Shown piece by piece: positions 33,608 through 41,779 of a DNA stretch of 64,000 nucleotides. Origin of the DNA: a virus; the IMG/VR virus record IMGVR_UViG_3300021440_000022, positions 1 to 64,000 of that record; one strand, 5' to 3'. The translations under genes and the position numbers were made by a program. How positions within the stretch are numbered: the stretch's first letter is position 1; each line of letters starts with the position of its first letter. The notes under the pieces were generated by a model. The model searched no databases. It saw nothing but the letters and a program-made list of their open reading frames with translations, and had not been told where the DNA came from.

Positions 33608-34162
33608 ATGAGCACCACCCACACGCCGGCCACGAAGCTGGTGTCAATGAACATGAGCGGCAACCTCCACATGGTCGCTAGCTACGTCACGCAGTTCGGC
33701 CTGTCGGACTTCTTTGTGCAGGCCGAATCCAGCGGCTTCAACAGCACCGTGCTGTTCAAACTTCCCATCGACTGGCCCACCGACAACCACGGGCCGCTTG
33801 CGGCCACACCAAGGAACAGCATGTCCCTCAAGCTCATCAACGGGCCCAGCATCACCAGGCACGTCTACCACAGCAGTTGCGGACGCGTCCGGCTGGCCCT
33901 GACCATTGGCCAGGCCCGCAGCGTCTCGCATGAAGGTGACTGCACGCAAGAGGTGGTCCTGCTGGCCGCCAAGCCCGAGGTGGCCAGCCAGCTTGCTGAG
34001 CTTGACAAGGAGCATGTGCGTGCGGAACTGCTCTATACCGGCCACTGGACCGACGACGATCTGGATTCCGACGCCGACAACCTCCTGCGCTTCCTCTGGC
34101 TCGCAGCCAACTACATCGCGGAGAGCCCGGACGAAACCATCGATACCGACGGAGACTTCTGA
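33608..34162 (+). CDS. 184-aa early protein
   Basis: GAAGGACATCC precedes the ATG. The product looks folded, with a beta-rich middle (FFVQAESSGFNSTVLFKLPIDWP, RVRLALTIGQARSV) and an acidic C-terminus ending in DTDGDF, like phage proteins that mimic DNA charge, though this resemblance is weak. Unknown. Confidence 0.7.
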   Translation: MSTTHTPATKLVSMNMSGNLHMVASYVTQFGLSDFFVQAESSGFNSTVLFKLPIDWPTDNHGPLAATPRNSMSLKLINGPSITRHVYHSSCGRVRLALTIGQARSVSHEGDCTQEVVLLAAKPEVASQLAELDKEHVRAELLYTGHWTDDDLDSDADNLLRFLWLAANYIAESPDETIDTDGDF

Positions 34163-34250
34163 CCGAACGCTGTCACGCGGTGCGCGGCAGCCGGGCCCAG
34201 TGGGCGGGGCGTAAGACCGCATGCGGACACGACACCAGACGGAGACCAAC

Positions 34251-34733
34251 ATGGCATTCACGCACTACCAGCGCATCACCAGACACGCCTCGGGTCGCAT
34301 CACCCGCGACTGGTGGGAGCCGCTCCAGCGCCAGCAGTCGATCGACGGCGCGATCTGGGGCGAGACCCGCGTCACACACGTCAGCGATGAAGTCGTGTGG
34401 AACGAGGGATTCGCCGAGGCGCTGGGCCGCGTCGAGTACCGCGGAAGCGACGGCCTGGTCACGGACCTGGGCGAGGTGTTCCTGCGCACGATCGCGCCGG
34501 CGGCGCCCACCTACCCGAGGCCAGACGGCACTGGCGGCGCCCGCGTCACGCTGCGGGCCCTGGGCTGCGTGGACTGGCGCCACATCACCGGGCCCGTCTG
34601 CGGGCTGTCGGTGGACACCATGATCGGCTCCTGCTGCCTTGATGCCCCCGACGACATACCCGCCGGCTCCACCGTGCCCGGCCTGGCAGGCCGCGCCATC
34701 ACCAGCTACTCCACCACCACCCAGAGGGAATGA
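34251..34733 (+). CDS. 160-aa early protein
   Basis: ATG at 34251 follows CGGAGACCAAC; an in-frame ATG at 34221 lacks a ribosome site. The product has a beta-rich N-terminal half (FTHYQRITRHASGRITRDWWEPL) and a Gly/Pro-rich end with a CC pair. It ends in an ATGA overlap. Unknown. Confidence 0.67.
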   Translation: MAFTHYQRITRHASGRITRDWWEPLQRQQSIDGAIWGETRVTHVSDEVVWNEGFAEALGRVEYRGSDGLVTDLGEVFLRTIAPAAPTYPRPDGTGGARVTLRALGCVDWRHITGPVCGLSVDTMIGSCCLDAPDDIPAGSTVPGLAGRAITSYSTTTQRE

Positions 34734-34963
34734 TGAACACGCCCGCGTACAAGAAGACAGTCACGCTCAGGAAGAGCACCACCACGCGCACCGCAATCGA
34801 GCTGACTGAGGAAGAGGCGGCGGAAGTCCTGCGTCGGCACTTCGAGCTGAGCCCGTCGGCCACGGTGGAGTTCGTGTGCAGCCGCAGCGAGTTCCTATCG
34901 CGCGTCGTGCTCACCGACGTCGCTGTCGTTGAAGACACCGAGGAGACCACAGGTGACGTCTGA
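34730..34963 (+). CDS. 77-aa early protein
   Basis: ATGATG start with the first ATG overlapping the upstream stop; AGAGGGA precedes it. Basic N-terminal strand (KKTVTLRKSTTTRTAIELT), helix (EEEAAEVLRRHFE) and an acidic tail. Small alpha-beta domain, unknown. Confidence 0.66.
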   Translation: MMNTPAYKKTVTLRKSTTTRTAIELTEEEAAEVLRRHFELSPSATVEFVCSRSEFLSRVVLTDVAVVEDTEETTGDV

Positions 34964-35288
34964 CCAACTGAGGAAGGCACTCTCGCACTTCAGCACCAGG
35001 CGCCTGCACCTTGACCCATTCGACCACGTCCTTGTGATGGGCGAGCCGATGCGGCAGTTTCCAGTGGACGTGCAGCAGGCCTGCGCCACGGCACTTGTGT
35101 ACATCACCGATCTCGAAGTCATCAAGGCCGCTTTCGAGGACCAGCCGCAGGGGCGCGTGTTCATGCAGGCGCTGTCGGAGCGCAGGGGCCTGTACCAGCA
35201 GGTGGACAGTCTGCGCACGCAGGTGAAGCGCCAGGCCCAGCAGATCGACGAGATGAACAATCGCTTGGCGGCTGCACGGGGCGGATGA
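34953..35288 (+). CDS. 111-aa early protein with coiled coil
   Basis: GTG at 34953 is preferred: GGAG lies 7 bases upstream, and it overlaps the end of the previous gene by 11 bases. C-terminal residues about 75-108 form a coiled coil (LYQQVDSLRTQVKRQAQQIDEMNNRL). Unknown. Confidence 0.66.
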   Translation: MTSDQLRKALSHFSTRRLHLDPFDHVLVMGEPMRQFPVDVQQACATALVYITDLEVIKAAFEDQPQGRVFMQALSERRGLYQQVDSLRTQVKRQAQQIDEMNNRLAAARGG

Positions 35289-35542
35289 TGCCAGCGCCAA
35301 TACCAGGTCCGCTCTGGCACAGCACCGGCGGCACGCGCGCCGTGAACCTAGCCAGGCAGGAATGCCAGTACCCGGCCTATGGCCTCGGGCGCGATTTCCT
35401 GGCCGGCGGCCCCATCGACGCCCCCGACATCATGCCCGCCGGCAGCCGCTGGGCGGTCCCAGACCCTTTCCAGCCCGGCCACTACGAGCCGGTGATGACC
35501 TACACCTACCGCCCCGGCAGCGAGCCGTGGCCATACGACTGA
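35285..35542 (+). CDS. 85-aa Pro-rich early protein
   Basis: ATGATG start; the first ATG overlaps the upstream stop. The product is Pro/Tyr/Gly-rich with little helix (PVMTYTYRPGSEPWPYD at its end). Unknown. Confidence 0.63.
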   Translation: MMPAPIPGPLWHSTGGTRAVNLARQECQYPAYGLGRDFLAGGPIDAPDIMPAGSRWAVPDPFQPGHYEPVMTYTYRPGSEPWPYD

Positions 35543-35552
35543 AAGGACCGAC

Positions 35553-35867
35553 GTGATCCACCGCCTGCTTGATGAAGACGACACCCCCTTGGGCGCGCCG
35601 CGCCTGCGCGCCGGCAACGACTGCATCGCCAGCGAGGCATGGCCGGCGTTCAGGTTCAAGCCCGCGCCCTACCGCGCCGCTTACTGGCGCGCCAGCAACC
35701 GCAGCTTCGGCGGGATCCTGCTCACCGGGCGCGAACTGCTGGCGGTACCGCCCGGCATCCTCGTGAAGGCGGCCAAGGAGAACGCGGCGCGCCTGGGCGT
35801 GCTGCTGGGCGGCGGCTCGATCGTCATCATCGGCGCCGACGGCGTGGACGAGCCCGGGACCCGGTGA
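35553..35867 (+). CDS. 104-aa early protein
   Basis: GTG start after GAAAGGACCGAC. The product ends in a folded helix and strand pair (GILVKAAKENAARLGVLLGGGSIVIIGADG). The start is a GTG and the stop forms a TGATG overlap. Unknown. Confidence 0.65.
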   Translation: MIHRLLDEDDTPLGAPRLRAGNDCIASEAWPAFRFKPAPYRAAYWRASNRSFGGILLTGRELLAVPPGILVKAAKENAARLGVLLGGGSIVIIGADGVDEPGTR

Positions 35868-36085
35868 TGGCCAGGTCGAAGCTGCTGCCGCACTACCGCG
35901 TCGAGGTAGCCCGCGCCACCGGAGACTGGCTCACCACGCCCGAGTACGTTGGCGACGTGGACATGGACGAGCACTTGGCCACGCCAGACACCGACATCAG
36001 CCACTGCGACACCTGCGAACTCGGCGACGGCTGCCTGCCGCAGACCCTGACCACCATAGCCGTCACCATCACCTGGAGAGAATGA
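35867..36085 (+). CDS. 72-aa early protein
   Basis: TGATG overlap with the gene before, ATGA with the gene after. The product has a beta-rich start and CDTCELGDGC, a possible small metal site. Unknown. Confidence 0.63.
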   Translation: MARSKLLPHYRVEVARATGDWLTTPEYVGDVDMDEHLATPDTDISHCDTCELGDGCLPQTLTTIAVTITWRE

Positions 36086-36348
36086 CCGTGGCAACCTACC
36101 AGATCCCCAAACGCTACGAGGCGCCGCTGCAGGCGTACGTGACCAGCCACGCGCCGACCTGCCACTTCCTGGCGGCCGTGCTCACCAACGACCTGGCGCG
36201 GGCCTGCCGCGAGGGTCAGCACGACGCCATCGCCAACCTGCCGGCCATCATCGAATGGCTGCACGAGAACGCCCCTGAAAAGGCCTGGGGCACCGCCGAG
36301 CGGGTGGCGGCGTGGATCGCCAGCTACGACGACGGCATCCCGTTCTGA
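36082..36348 (+). CDS. 88-aa early protein
   Basis: GGAGAGA precedes the ATG, which overlaps the upstream stop. Helical protein with conserved-looking motifs (HFLAAVLTNDLARACREGQHDAIANLPAIIEWLHENAP). Unknown. Confidence 0.68.
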   Translation: MTVATYQIPKRYEAPLQAYVTSHAPTCHFLAAVLTNDLARACREGQHDAIANLPAIIEWLHENAPEKAWGTAERVAAWIASYDDGIPF

Positions 36349-36356
36349 GGCTGACC

Positions 36357-36587
36357 ATGGCCAGCCACCGCCCCGTTCAACGCCTGGCGCGCCTGCTGCA
36401 GTCCGGGCCGCCACCAGACCGCAGTCCGAACCCGACGCTGGACCTGACCATCGAACTGGCGCGGGTGCGGGCGGCAGCGTGCGCGATGGCAAATGCTCTG
36501 GGCGTGGTTGCCATCTACAGCGCCGACGGGTCCCTGAGACGCATGGCCGAAGACGCACTGGACCTCGCAGTGCAGATGCTGGACTGA
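36357..36587 (+). CDS. 76-aa early protein
   Basis: ATG at 36357 lies eight bases after the previous stop. Basic N-terminus, then helices (DLTIELARVRAAACAMANALG and MAEDALDLAVQML). Unknown. Confidence 0.63.
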   Translation: MASHRPVQRLARLLQSGPPPDRSPNPTLDLTIELARVRAAACAMANALGVVAIYSADGSLRRMAEDALDLAVQMLD

Positions 36588-36642
36588 CCGATTTCCATGC
36601 GCGGCAGCCGCTTTGCTGCCATTTCAACCGACGGAGAGAACC

Positions 36643-37209
36643 ATGACGATCCAAACCGTGATGACACTGAACGTGGGCCAGCGCAGCTACTTGCGCGCCG
36701 CCATAGCCTGCCTGCTGGCCGTCCAGGGAGAAGCGTGCCGCCGCAAGCCGCTCGGCCCGTTGGGCAGCCAAACGGGGACGCAGTTTTGTGCTGACCTGCG
36801 AGACGAGGTGCTGGCCATAGCCACCAAAGACGGCGCCGTGCCGCCGCTGGACCACCAGGACGGGGCCGAGCTGGCGGACCTGCTCGCATCGTGCGTCGTT
36901 GAACTGCGCGTGACCGACACAGAGCACAGCGGCATCACCCCCTTCTACGCCGACGCGCCGGGCAGCTTCACCGACCTCGTCGGCCCCGACGAAGAGGCTT
37001 GGCGCGTGCCGGTGGTGCTGACGGTGGTTGGGAAAGACTCGGACTTGGCCGCCGCTCAGGCTGCGCAGGAGTTCCTGAACCGGGCCACGGCACACGAGAG
37101 CGTGAATGTTGACGAACAGGTGCAGGCGTACGACGTCGGCGGCTACGAGGCGGCTTTCGTGCCGTCGCCCGTGCCATCCATTGCTGACGGGGTATCCCTG
37201 CAGGCCTGA
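36643..37209 (+). CDS. 188-aa early protein, last of block
   Basis: ATG at 36643 follows CGGAGAGAACC. The N-terminal half is helical (RSYLRAAIACLLAVQGEACRRKP), the middle acidic with strands (LADLLASCVVELRVTD, PVVLTVVGKD). It ends just before a strong GC hairpin. Unknown. Confidence 0.7.
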   Translation: MTIQTVMTLNVGQRSYLRAAIACLLAVQGEACRRKPLGPLGSQTGTQFCADLRDEVLAIATKDGAVPPLDHQDGAELADLLASCVVELRVTDTEHSGITPFYADAPGSFTDLVGPDEEAWRVPVVLTVVGKDSDLAAAQAAQEFLNRATAHESVNVDEQVQAYDVGGYEAAFVPSPVPSIADGVSLQA

Positions 37210-37221
37210 AGAGGAGAAGTA

Positions 37222-37248
37222 GCCCCCCGGCCCTGCGGCTCGGGGGGC
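37222..37248 (+). terminator. GC-rich terminator-like hairpin at convergent junction
   Basis: GCCCCCCG and CGGGGGGC pair around an inner GCC/GGC, in the 169-base gap between the plus-strand block and the convergent minus-strand block. No U-run follows. The stem would serve both directions. The rest of the gap to 37378 has no ORF that I trust. Confidence 0.65.
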
Positions 37249-37378
37249 AAAGCTGGGCGGCTCGCTCGCGCACCCAGCCGGAGACAAACGCAAACCGGTG
37301 GATCCTCCAACCAACCGACTCGCCGGCGCATGATAGCCGCGTCGGTCCGCGTCGGCCACGCCACCCATCCCGCTGGCG

Positions 37379-37582
37379 TCAGCGCTTCTTCAGCACGGCA
37401 TTGGCCTTGGCGTCGATCTTCTGCTTCTGCGCCGGCGAGAGGTTGCCGGCGGCCACCTGCTGGGTTGCGCGGGCCTTGGCGTTGGCGGCGTGGCTGGCGT
37501 CGTTCACGGGGTAGCTGCGGCCAGGTCCGGCGAAGGCCTTGTCCGGCAGGGCGTTGCGCGCCTTGGTGGTGAGCTTGGTCAC
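37379..37582 (-). CDS. DUF6582-like small basic protein
   Basis: A 67-residue Lys/Ala-rich protein close to a small family I recall as DUF6582: LTTKARNALPDKAFAGPGRSYPV at the start and AGNLSPAQKQKIDAKANAVL at the end. Such proteins occur in phages and bacteria; function is not known. AAGGAG lies before the ATG. It is the last gene of the minus-strand block, separated from it by 300 bases. Confidence 0.8.
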   Translation of the reverse strand: MTKLTTKARNALPDKAFAGPGRSYPVNDASHAANAKARATQQVAAGNLSPAQKQKIDAKANAVLKKR

Positions 37583-37885
37583 GGTGGGCTCCTTGAGGTG
37601 GTTGCGCCGCCGATTATCGAGCCCCCCGTTCGGGGGAGCGCGTGGTTTCCCAGAAGGTCAGGCGTGTTGGCCACCAGGGCCGGCGATGTGGGCGGCTTGA
37701 CTGCACCGCCCCTTAGAGTGGCCCCCGCTTACGGTGTGCGGGACGTGCGGCGGATCCGGCCCACGTCGCTTCCCCCTACAGGTGTTCGAGGCGGCCTTTC
37801 AGTCCGCATGGCCCTCTAAGCTCGGGCTGGCTCCCTCTCCGCTCCGCTCCAATGGGCGCGAGTCTACCTGCTTCCCGGGCAATTC
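37583..37885. other. 303-base non-coding stretch
   Basis: No ORF with a ribosome site or natural composition. It holds a CCCCC-GTTC-GGGGG hairpin at 37623-37636, just upstream of the DUF6582-like gene, which probably ends transcripts from the replication block. I checked for tRNA arms around GTTCGAG near 37783 and found no cloverleaf. A separate promoter for the 37379 gene may lie here but I cannot point to it. Confidence 0.5.
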
Positions 37886-37984
37886 TCAGCAGGGCTTCTT
37901 GCCGCGCCCCATCGGTTGCTTCGGTTGCTGCGCCGGCTTCTGCTGGGCTGGGGTCTGGGTCGGCTTGGGCTGCTTCTTGCTCAC
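37886..37984 (-). CDS. 32-aa Lys/Gln/Pro-rich peptide
   Basis: AAGGAG lies 6 bases before GTG 37984, which favours it over an ATG five codons earlier that the same motif overlaps. The peptide is a run of K/Q/P (KKQPKPTQTPAQQKPAQQPK) ending MGRGKKPC. Disordered and basic; function unknown. Confidence 0.5.
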   Translation of the reverse strand: MSKKQPKPTQTPAQQKPAQQPKQPMGRGKKPC

Positions 37985-37995
37985 GAGTCTCTCCT

Positions 37996-38445
37996 TCATG
38001 GTTGATGGCCGGCCTTGGCGGCGGCCGGCGGGCCGATAACGGGGTCCAGCTGGAGCTGGAGTATCTCCGCGTAGGCGCGGATGCACGCGTGCATATGGTC
38101 AACGAAGGCCCTGGTTTCCGGGGTCAAGCCATCATCGACTTGCTCGATTGAGGTTGCGCCGGTATGGGTGTGCGTCGTGACGCTGTACCTCGGCATGCTC
38201 ACGAACCTCACCCTCGTGATGGCACGCAGAAATGGCTCCGTCTCGCGCCGGAAGAGGCGCACACAGGCTGCCGCAAGGGCTTGCCGAAACACAGTGTCGT
38301 CTTGGGCCGGGCTGTTGTGGCAGTCCAGGCCACGGCGCCGACGCAAGTAGCAAATCTCCCGCGCCATCGCCTCCGCCTCCGCGCGCAGGTGCGGCGCCGA
38401 CTCCCTGACCAGGCCAAGCAACTGTTCGTTGGTGAGCGTTTCCAT
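37996..38445 (-). CDS. 149-aa protein of unknown function
   Basis: The second ATG (38445) is preferred because GAGGAG lies 6 bases before it. Helical protein (NEQLLGLVRESAPHLRAEAEAMAREICYLRRR, then a His/Thr-rich stretch and FVDHMHACIRAYAEILQLQL). The CYLRRRRGLDCH segment could bind metal. Unknown. Confidence 0.68.
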   Translation of the reverse strand: METLTNEQLLGLVRESAPHLRAEAEAMAREICYLRRRRGLDCHNSPAQDDTVFRQALAAACVRLFRRETEPFLRAITRVRFVSMPRYSVTTHTHTGATSIEQVDDGLTPETRAFVDHMHACIRAYAEILQLQLDPVIGPPAAAKAGHQP

Positions 38446-38447
38446 GT

Positions 38448-38822
38448 TCATCTCCTCGCGGCCTTGACCGCCTGAATTCGTAGCCTCAGTTCCACCCGCG
38501 CCGCCTCTGTTCCGTACCCAAGGATCCACGCCTCGCGCTCGGCGGCCCCGAGCTGTAGGAGCGTGCGAGCCAGGCACTCCAGCTGCCATTCCGCGGATCC
38601 GCTGTCCACTTGGCGGCCGTCGTGCAGCGTCACCTGGCCGTACAGGCGCGGCGGCTGGGTGATGGTCGGCCCGGCCTGCGCCACCTGCATGGCCTGCAGT
38701 TCCGCGGCCGGCCTGCTAGACGGCGGCTGGGCCTCCACAGGTGCTGATGGTGCCTTCGGCCTGGGCGCGCGGGACCGGCGCGGAAGTGGCGCTTCTGGCG
38801 GATCACCGAACAGGCCGCTCAC
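38448..38822 (-). CDS. 124-aa Pro-rich protein
   Basis: GTG start in a GTGA overlap with the PAPS-reductase-like gene. A basic, Pro-rich N-terminal 60 residues precede a short folded part (RLYGQVTLHDGRQVDSGSAEWQLECLARTLLQL). Unknown. Confidence 0.67.
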   Translation of the reverse strand: MSGLFGDPPEAPLPRRSRAPRPKAPSAPVEAQPPSSRPAAELQAMQVAQAGPTITQPPRLYGQVTLHDGRQVDSGSAEWQLECLARTLLQLGAAEREAWILGYGTEAARVELRLRIQAVKAARR

Positions 38823-39580
38823 GCTCCGTACTCCTGCTCAGCCATCTCGCAGAACAAGCCGCATTGCGGCACATCGCCATTGCGCCTCGCCGGGCCGGGA
38901 GGTAGGTCTCTCAGGGGGAAGCGCTCGCCCTTGCGCGGGCCGCTTCGGTAGCGCAGGAACCAAGAACCTGGGCCAAGATCATCCTGCACCAGGCAGTTCA
39001 CCTCGAACACCTCGGGAAAGTCCTCGCGGATCGCGCGCCAGTAGCCCTCGCCACCCTTCACGCAGCCGATGCAGTTCGCGTTGTCGTAGCCCAGCAGGTA
39101 CATCACCGGCAGCACGATGCCAGCGCGCTCGACCATCGCCTTGCAGTCCGACTTCGTGAGGCCGGCCTCGACCAGCGGCGCCAGCACCTGCAGTGCGGGG
39201 TTGCGCTCGCGGAAGTCGTCCAGCCGGTCAGCCTCCTCGGACGTGAACCCCAGCACCATCACATCGCCCGGCTGGCGCCACGCGTCCATCACGCGCCGCT
39301 TCAGCGCGCGCGAGCACGGCGCGCCACGTGGCCCCATCATGAAGCGCTCGCGCCTGAAGACCGTGATCACGTCGGCGCCGTACTTCACGTCGCGCAGCAT
39401 GGTGATGGGCCTGCCGAACCACTCCTCGCAGTCGGTCGCGAAGCGCCGGTTGTCTGGGTGTTCGTTCACCAGGAACGCATTGATCACCTGCACGTCGGCG
39501 TCAACATGCTTGGCCAGCACGAGCTTGGTGGCCACCGCCGAGGCGGCGCCGCAGGAGAACTGGCAGACGATGCGGCTCAT
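38819..39580 (-). CDS. PAPS-reductase-like PP-loop protein
   Basis: The 253-residue protein belongs to the phosphoadenosine-phosphosulfate-reductase-like group: FSCGAASAVATKL is the PP-loop (a variant of SGGxxS), followed by CEEWFGRPI, the APCSRALKRR segment, VLGFTSEEADRLDDF and a Cys set near the C-terminus (NCIGCVKGG, CGLFCEMAE). The same fold occurs in DndC and other base-modifying enzymes. It overlaps the C5-methylase gene by ATGA, so a shared role in DNA modification is plausible but unproven. Confidence 0.85.
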   Translation of the reverse strand: MSRIVCQFSCGAASAVATKLVLAKHVDADVQVINAFLVNEHPDNRRFATDCEEWFGRPITMLRDVKYGADVITVFRRERFMMGPRGAPCSRALKRRVMDAWRQPGDVMVLGFTSEEADRLDDFRERNPALQVLAPLVEAGLTKSDCKAMVERAGIVLPVMYLLGYDNANCIGCVKGGEGYWRAIREDFPEVFEVNCLVQDDLGPGSWFLRYRSGPRKGERFPLRDLPPGPARRNGDVPQCGLFCEMAEQEYGA

Positions 39581-41385
39581 GCTACTTTTAGCTGCTCGGT
39601 GTCGCAGTAGTTCGCCGCCACCAGCGCGCGCGCCAGCGGCGGGCACACGCTGTTGCCGCACAGCCGAACCTGGGTCTCTTTGCTCATCTGGATGCGCCGT
39701 CCGTCCTCGGTCAGCCCCCACTCGATGATGTAGCTGTCGGCGAAACCCTGGGCTCGGAAAAGCTCGCGCGGCTGCAGCATGCGCATGCCGATGTCGTCGA
39801 TCGCATACCGCACGCCCGCCACCATCACCACCGTGAAGCGGTCCCGCGTTGGCACGGTGTGCATGGGCTCGTCCATGTCACCGTCCTGCAGCGTGCCGTA
39901 GTAGGCGGTCAGGAAGGCGGTCACAGCGCCGTGGTGCTGGCCCTGGGCGCTGACCGTGCCCAGCGGCTCGTCGGCCGGCCTGGCAGAGCTGGTGCCGCGC
40001 AGCTTCACAAGCGCGCTGGCCACCAGCGCCGGGTTGCCGCTGGTGGTGACGGTCGGCAGCGGCGTTTCGGCCGAGCGGTTGCCATGGCTCCAGCGCCTGG
40101 CGCCGCTGGGCGAGGTGTCGCCGTGGGCGCTGTCGATCAGGTTGGCCGCCACCACGCTGGTGTGATCGCGCGCAGTCACGGTCGGCGCCGGCGCGTCGAT
40201 CTCGCACGCGGTCTTGCCGGGCCCAGGCTCTCCACCGAAGTGCTTGGCCAGGAATGCGGCCGCGACGCCGTGCTTGCCAGAGCCCACCACCGTGCCCAGC
40301 GGCTGCGTCACCTGCGCCGCCCGTGGCGCCTGGCCGTCTCGCTCGCCGTAGCCGACCGTGGCCAGCGTCGGCGCCACCAGCAGGTGCTCGGCTTTCGTCG
40401 TCACGGTCGTGAGCGGCTGCGTCACCGGCGCGCTGTAGATGCCGTTGCCACCAGTCTGGCCGATGCGCGTGATCGTGGGCGCTACCAGCGCCGACTCGCC
40501 GCGGTGGGCACCGGTCACGGTGCGGGCGGGTTCGTCGATCGAGTGCACGCGCGTCGGGCCGCCGGCGTGCGTCACAGGCACCAGGAACGGCCGCTTCGCC
40601 TCGATGACGTAGCGCACCACGCCGTGTGCTATGCGGCGCAGCGTGGCATCGGCCAGCGGGCGCTTCACGCCGATGGCCTTTCCCTCTTCAGCGGTGAGGA
40701 AGATGGACGGGCAGGCCAGGCTCCAGTCGATGCACTCGGCGGCCGTACGGTAGGGCTTCAGCCCCGGGCCGTGGGTGGCGGCGGGCCACACGATGGGGCC
40801 GGTACCGCGGCGCTTGGCGATCATGAACAGGCGCTTGCGGATGGTGGGCACGCCGAGGTCGCAGGCCTTGATCTCGCGGAACTCGATGTCGTAGCCGGGG
40901 CCGGCGCGCTGCAGATCCAGCGTCCACCGGCGGAACGTCTTGCCCTTGCGGTCAGGGCATGGCCGGCCGGCCACCACGGGGCCCCAGTTGCGGAACTCGG
41001 GGATGTTCTCCAGCAGGATCAGGTCCGGGCCCACGGCCTTGGCCCATTTCACCACCACCCACGCCAGGCTGCGCACGCGATCGCTCACGGGCGCGCTGCC
41101 CTTGGCTGGGGAGAAGTGCCTGCAGTCCGGGCTCGCCCACAGCAGCCCAACAGGCTGGCCACCGCAGGCCTCCAACGGGTTGACGTCCCACACGTTCGTG
41201 CGGATGTGGCGCGTCTGCGGGTGGTTTGCGCGGTGGCACGCCAGCGCGGCATCATCGTGGTTGATGGCGGTGTCTACCGGCCGGCCTATGGCCTGCTCAA
41301 TGCCGGTGGACGCCCCACCCCCGCCAGCGAACAGGTCCACTACCAGCTTGCTGGCCAGGGCCAGCGTGAATTGGGGTGTCAGCAT
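39577..41385 (-). CDS. C5-cytosine DNA methyltransferase with internal repeats
   Basis: A 602-residue enzyme starting in a TAATG overlap. Motif I is VVDLFAGGGGASTGIEQ (near residue 15), motif IV is SPDCRHFSPAKG with the catalytic Cys in DC, motif VI is LLENIPEF, motif VIII-like IRKRLFMIAKRRG, and motif X is CGNSVCPPLARAL near the end. Between VIII and X lie about seven degenerate repeats of roughly 33-45 residues with the pattern P-x-x-TV-x(5-9)-VA(P/A). The repeat zone replaces a standard recognition domain. It likely protects phage DNA or modifies it in the host. Confidence 0.92.
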   Translation of the reverse strand: MLTPQFTLALASKLVVDLFAGGGGASTGIEQAIGRPVDTAINHDDAALACHRANHPQTRHIRTNVWDVNPLEACGGQPVGLLWASPDCRHFSPAKGSAPVSDRVRSLAWVVVKWAKAVGPDLILLENIPEFRNWGPVVAGRPCPDRKGKTFRRWTLDLQRAGPGYDIEFREIKACDLGVPTIRKRLFMIAKRRGTGPIVWPAATHGPGLKPYRTAAECIDWSLACPSIFLTAEEGKAIGVKRPLADATLRRIAHGVVRYVIEAKRPFLVPVTHAGGPTRVHSIDEPARTVTGAHRGESALVAPTITRIGQTGGNGIYSAPVTQPLTTVTTKAEHLLVAPTLATVGYGERDGQAPRAAQVTQPLGTVVGSGKHGVAAAFLAKHFGGEPGPGKTACEIDAPAPTVTARDHTSVVAANLIDSAHGDTSPSGARRWSHGNRSAETPLPTVTTSGNPALVASALVKLRGTSSARPADEPLGTVSAQGQHHGAVTAFLTAYYGTLQDGDMDEPMHTVPTRDRFTVVMVAGVRYAIDDIGMRMLQPRELFRAQGFADSYIIEWGLTEDGRRIQMSKETQVRLCGNSVCPPLARALVAANYCDTEQLKVA

Positions 41386-41618
41386 TACGGCTTTGCTCGG
41401 GCCAGCGCCCGTCCCATGGTGGTGATGGTGATGACGTGGCCGTGCCCGGTGATGTAGATGAGGCCGCGCTCGAACAGATCGGCCACCGGCACCCCGAACA
41501 GGTAGAGACGCGCCAGTGCCACATCGATGAGCGGGTAGACGCGTGACAGGTCGATCTCGCCACCTGCGGCGACGAGGTGCGCGAGTGCATCGCGCTGTTC
41601 TTCGGTTGCGCCGCTCAT
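41385..41618 (-). CDS. 77-aa protein upstream of the methylase
   Basis: ATGA overlap with the gene before and TAATG with the methylase after. The product resembles a small winged-helix (ATEEQRDALAHLVAAGGEIDL, then RLYLFGVPVADLFERGLIYIT and a beta hairpin GHGHVITITTMG). It may regulate the methylase; inferred from position and fold. Confidence 0.68.
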   Translation of the reverse strand: MSGATEEQRDALAHLVAAGGEIDLSRVYPLIDVALARLYLFGVPVADLFERGLIYITGHGHVITITTMGRALARAKP

Positions 41619-41779
41619 AGCTCGATGGCGCACACGCGCCAGGTGATGCTAGCCAGGGTGAACGTCTGCCCAACCCTGAACCCCCACATATGCGAGAACA
41701 CAGCGGAGTGCTTGCCCTCTATCGTGATCTTCAGCGGCGCCCAGTTCCCGCGGCCGACTGGCTTGCATGTGAGGGTCAT
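41615..41779 (-). CDS. 54-aa beta-rich protein
   Basis: ATGA overlaps at both ends support this short gene. The product is a small beta barrel-like protein (WAPLKITIEGKHSAVFSHMWGFRVGQTFTLASITWRVCAI). Unknown. Confidence 0.64.
   Translation of the reverse strand: MTLTCKPVGRGNWAPLKITIEGKHSAVFSHMWGFRVGQTFTLASITWRVCAIEL

Noticed and set aside
37660-37860. Possible tRNA around a GTTCGAG segment
   Set aside because: No matching acceptor, D or anticodon stems could be drawn on either strand.
39859-41457. 532-codon plus-strand frame over the C5 methylase
   Set aside because: The methylase motifs I, IV, VI, VIII and X lie on the minus strand; the plus frame is a high-GC shadow.
41385-41673. N-terminal extension of the C5 methylase with a run of six His
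   Set aside because: The extension overlaps a better ORF (41385-41618) in another frame; the TAATG start at 41385 is favoured.
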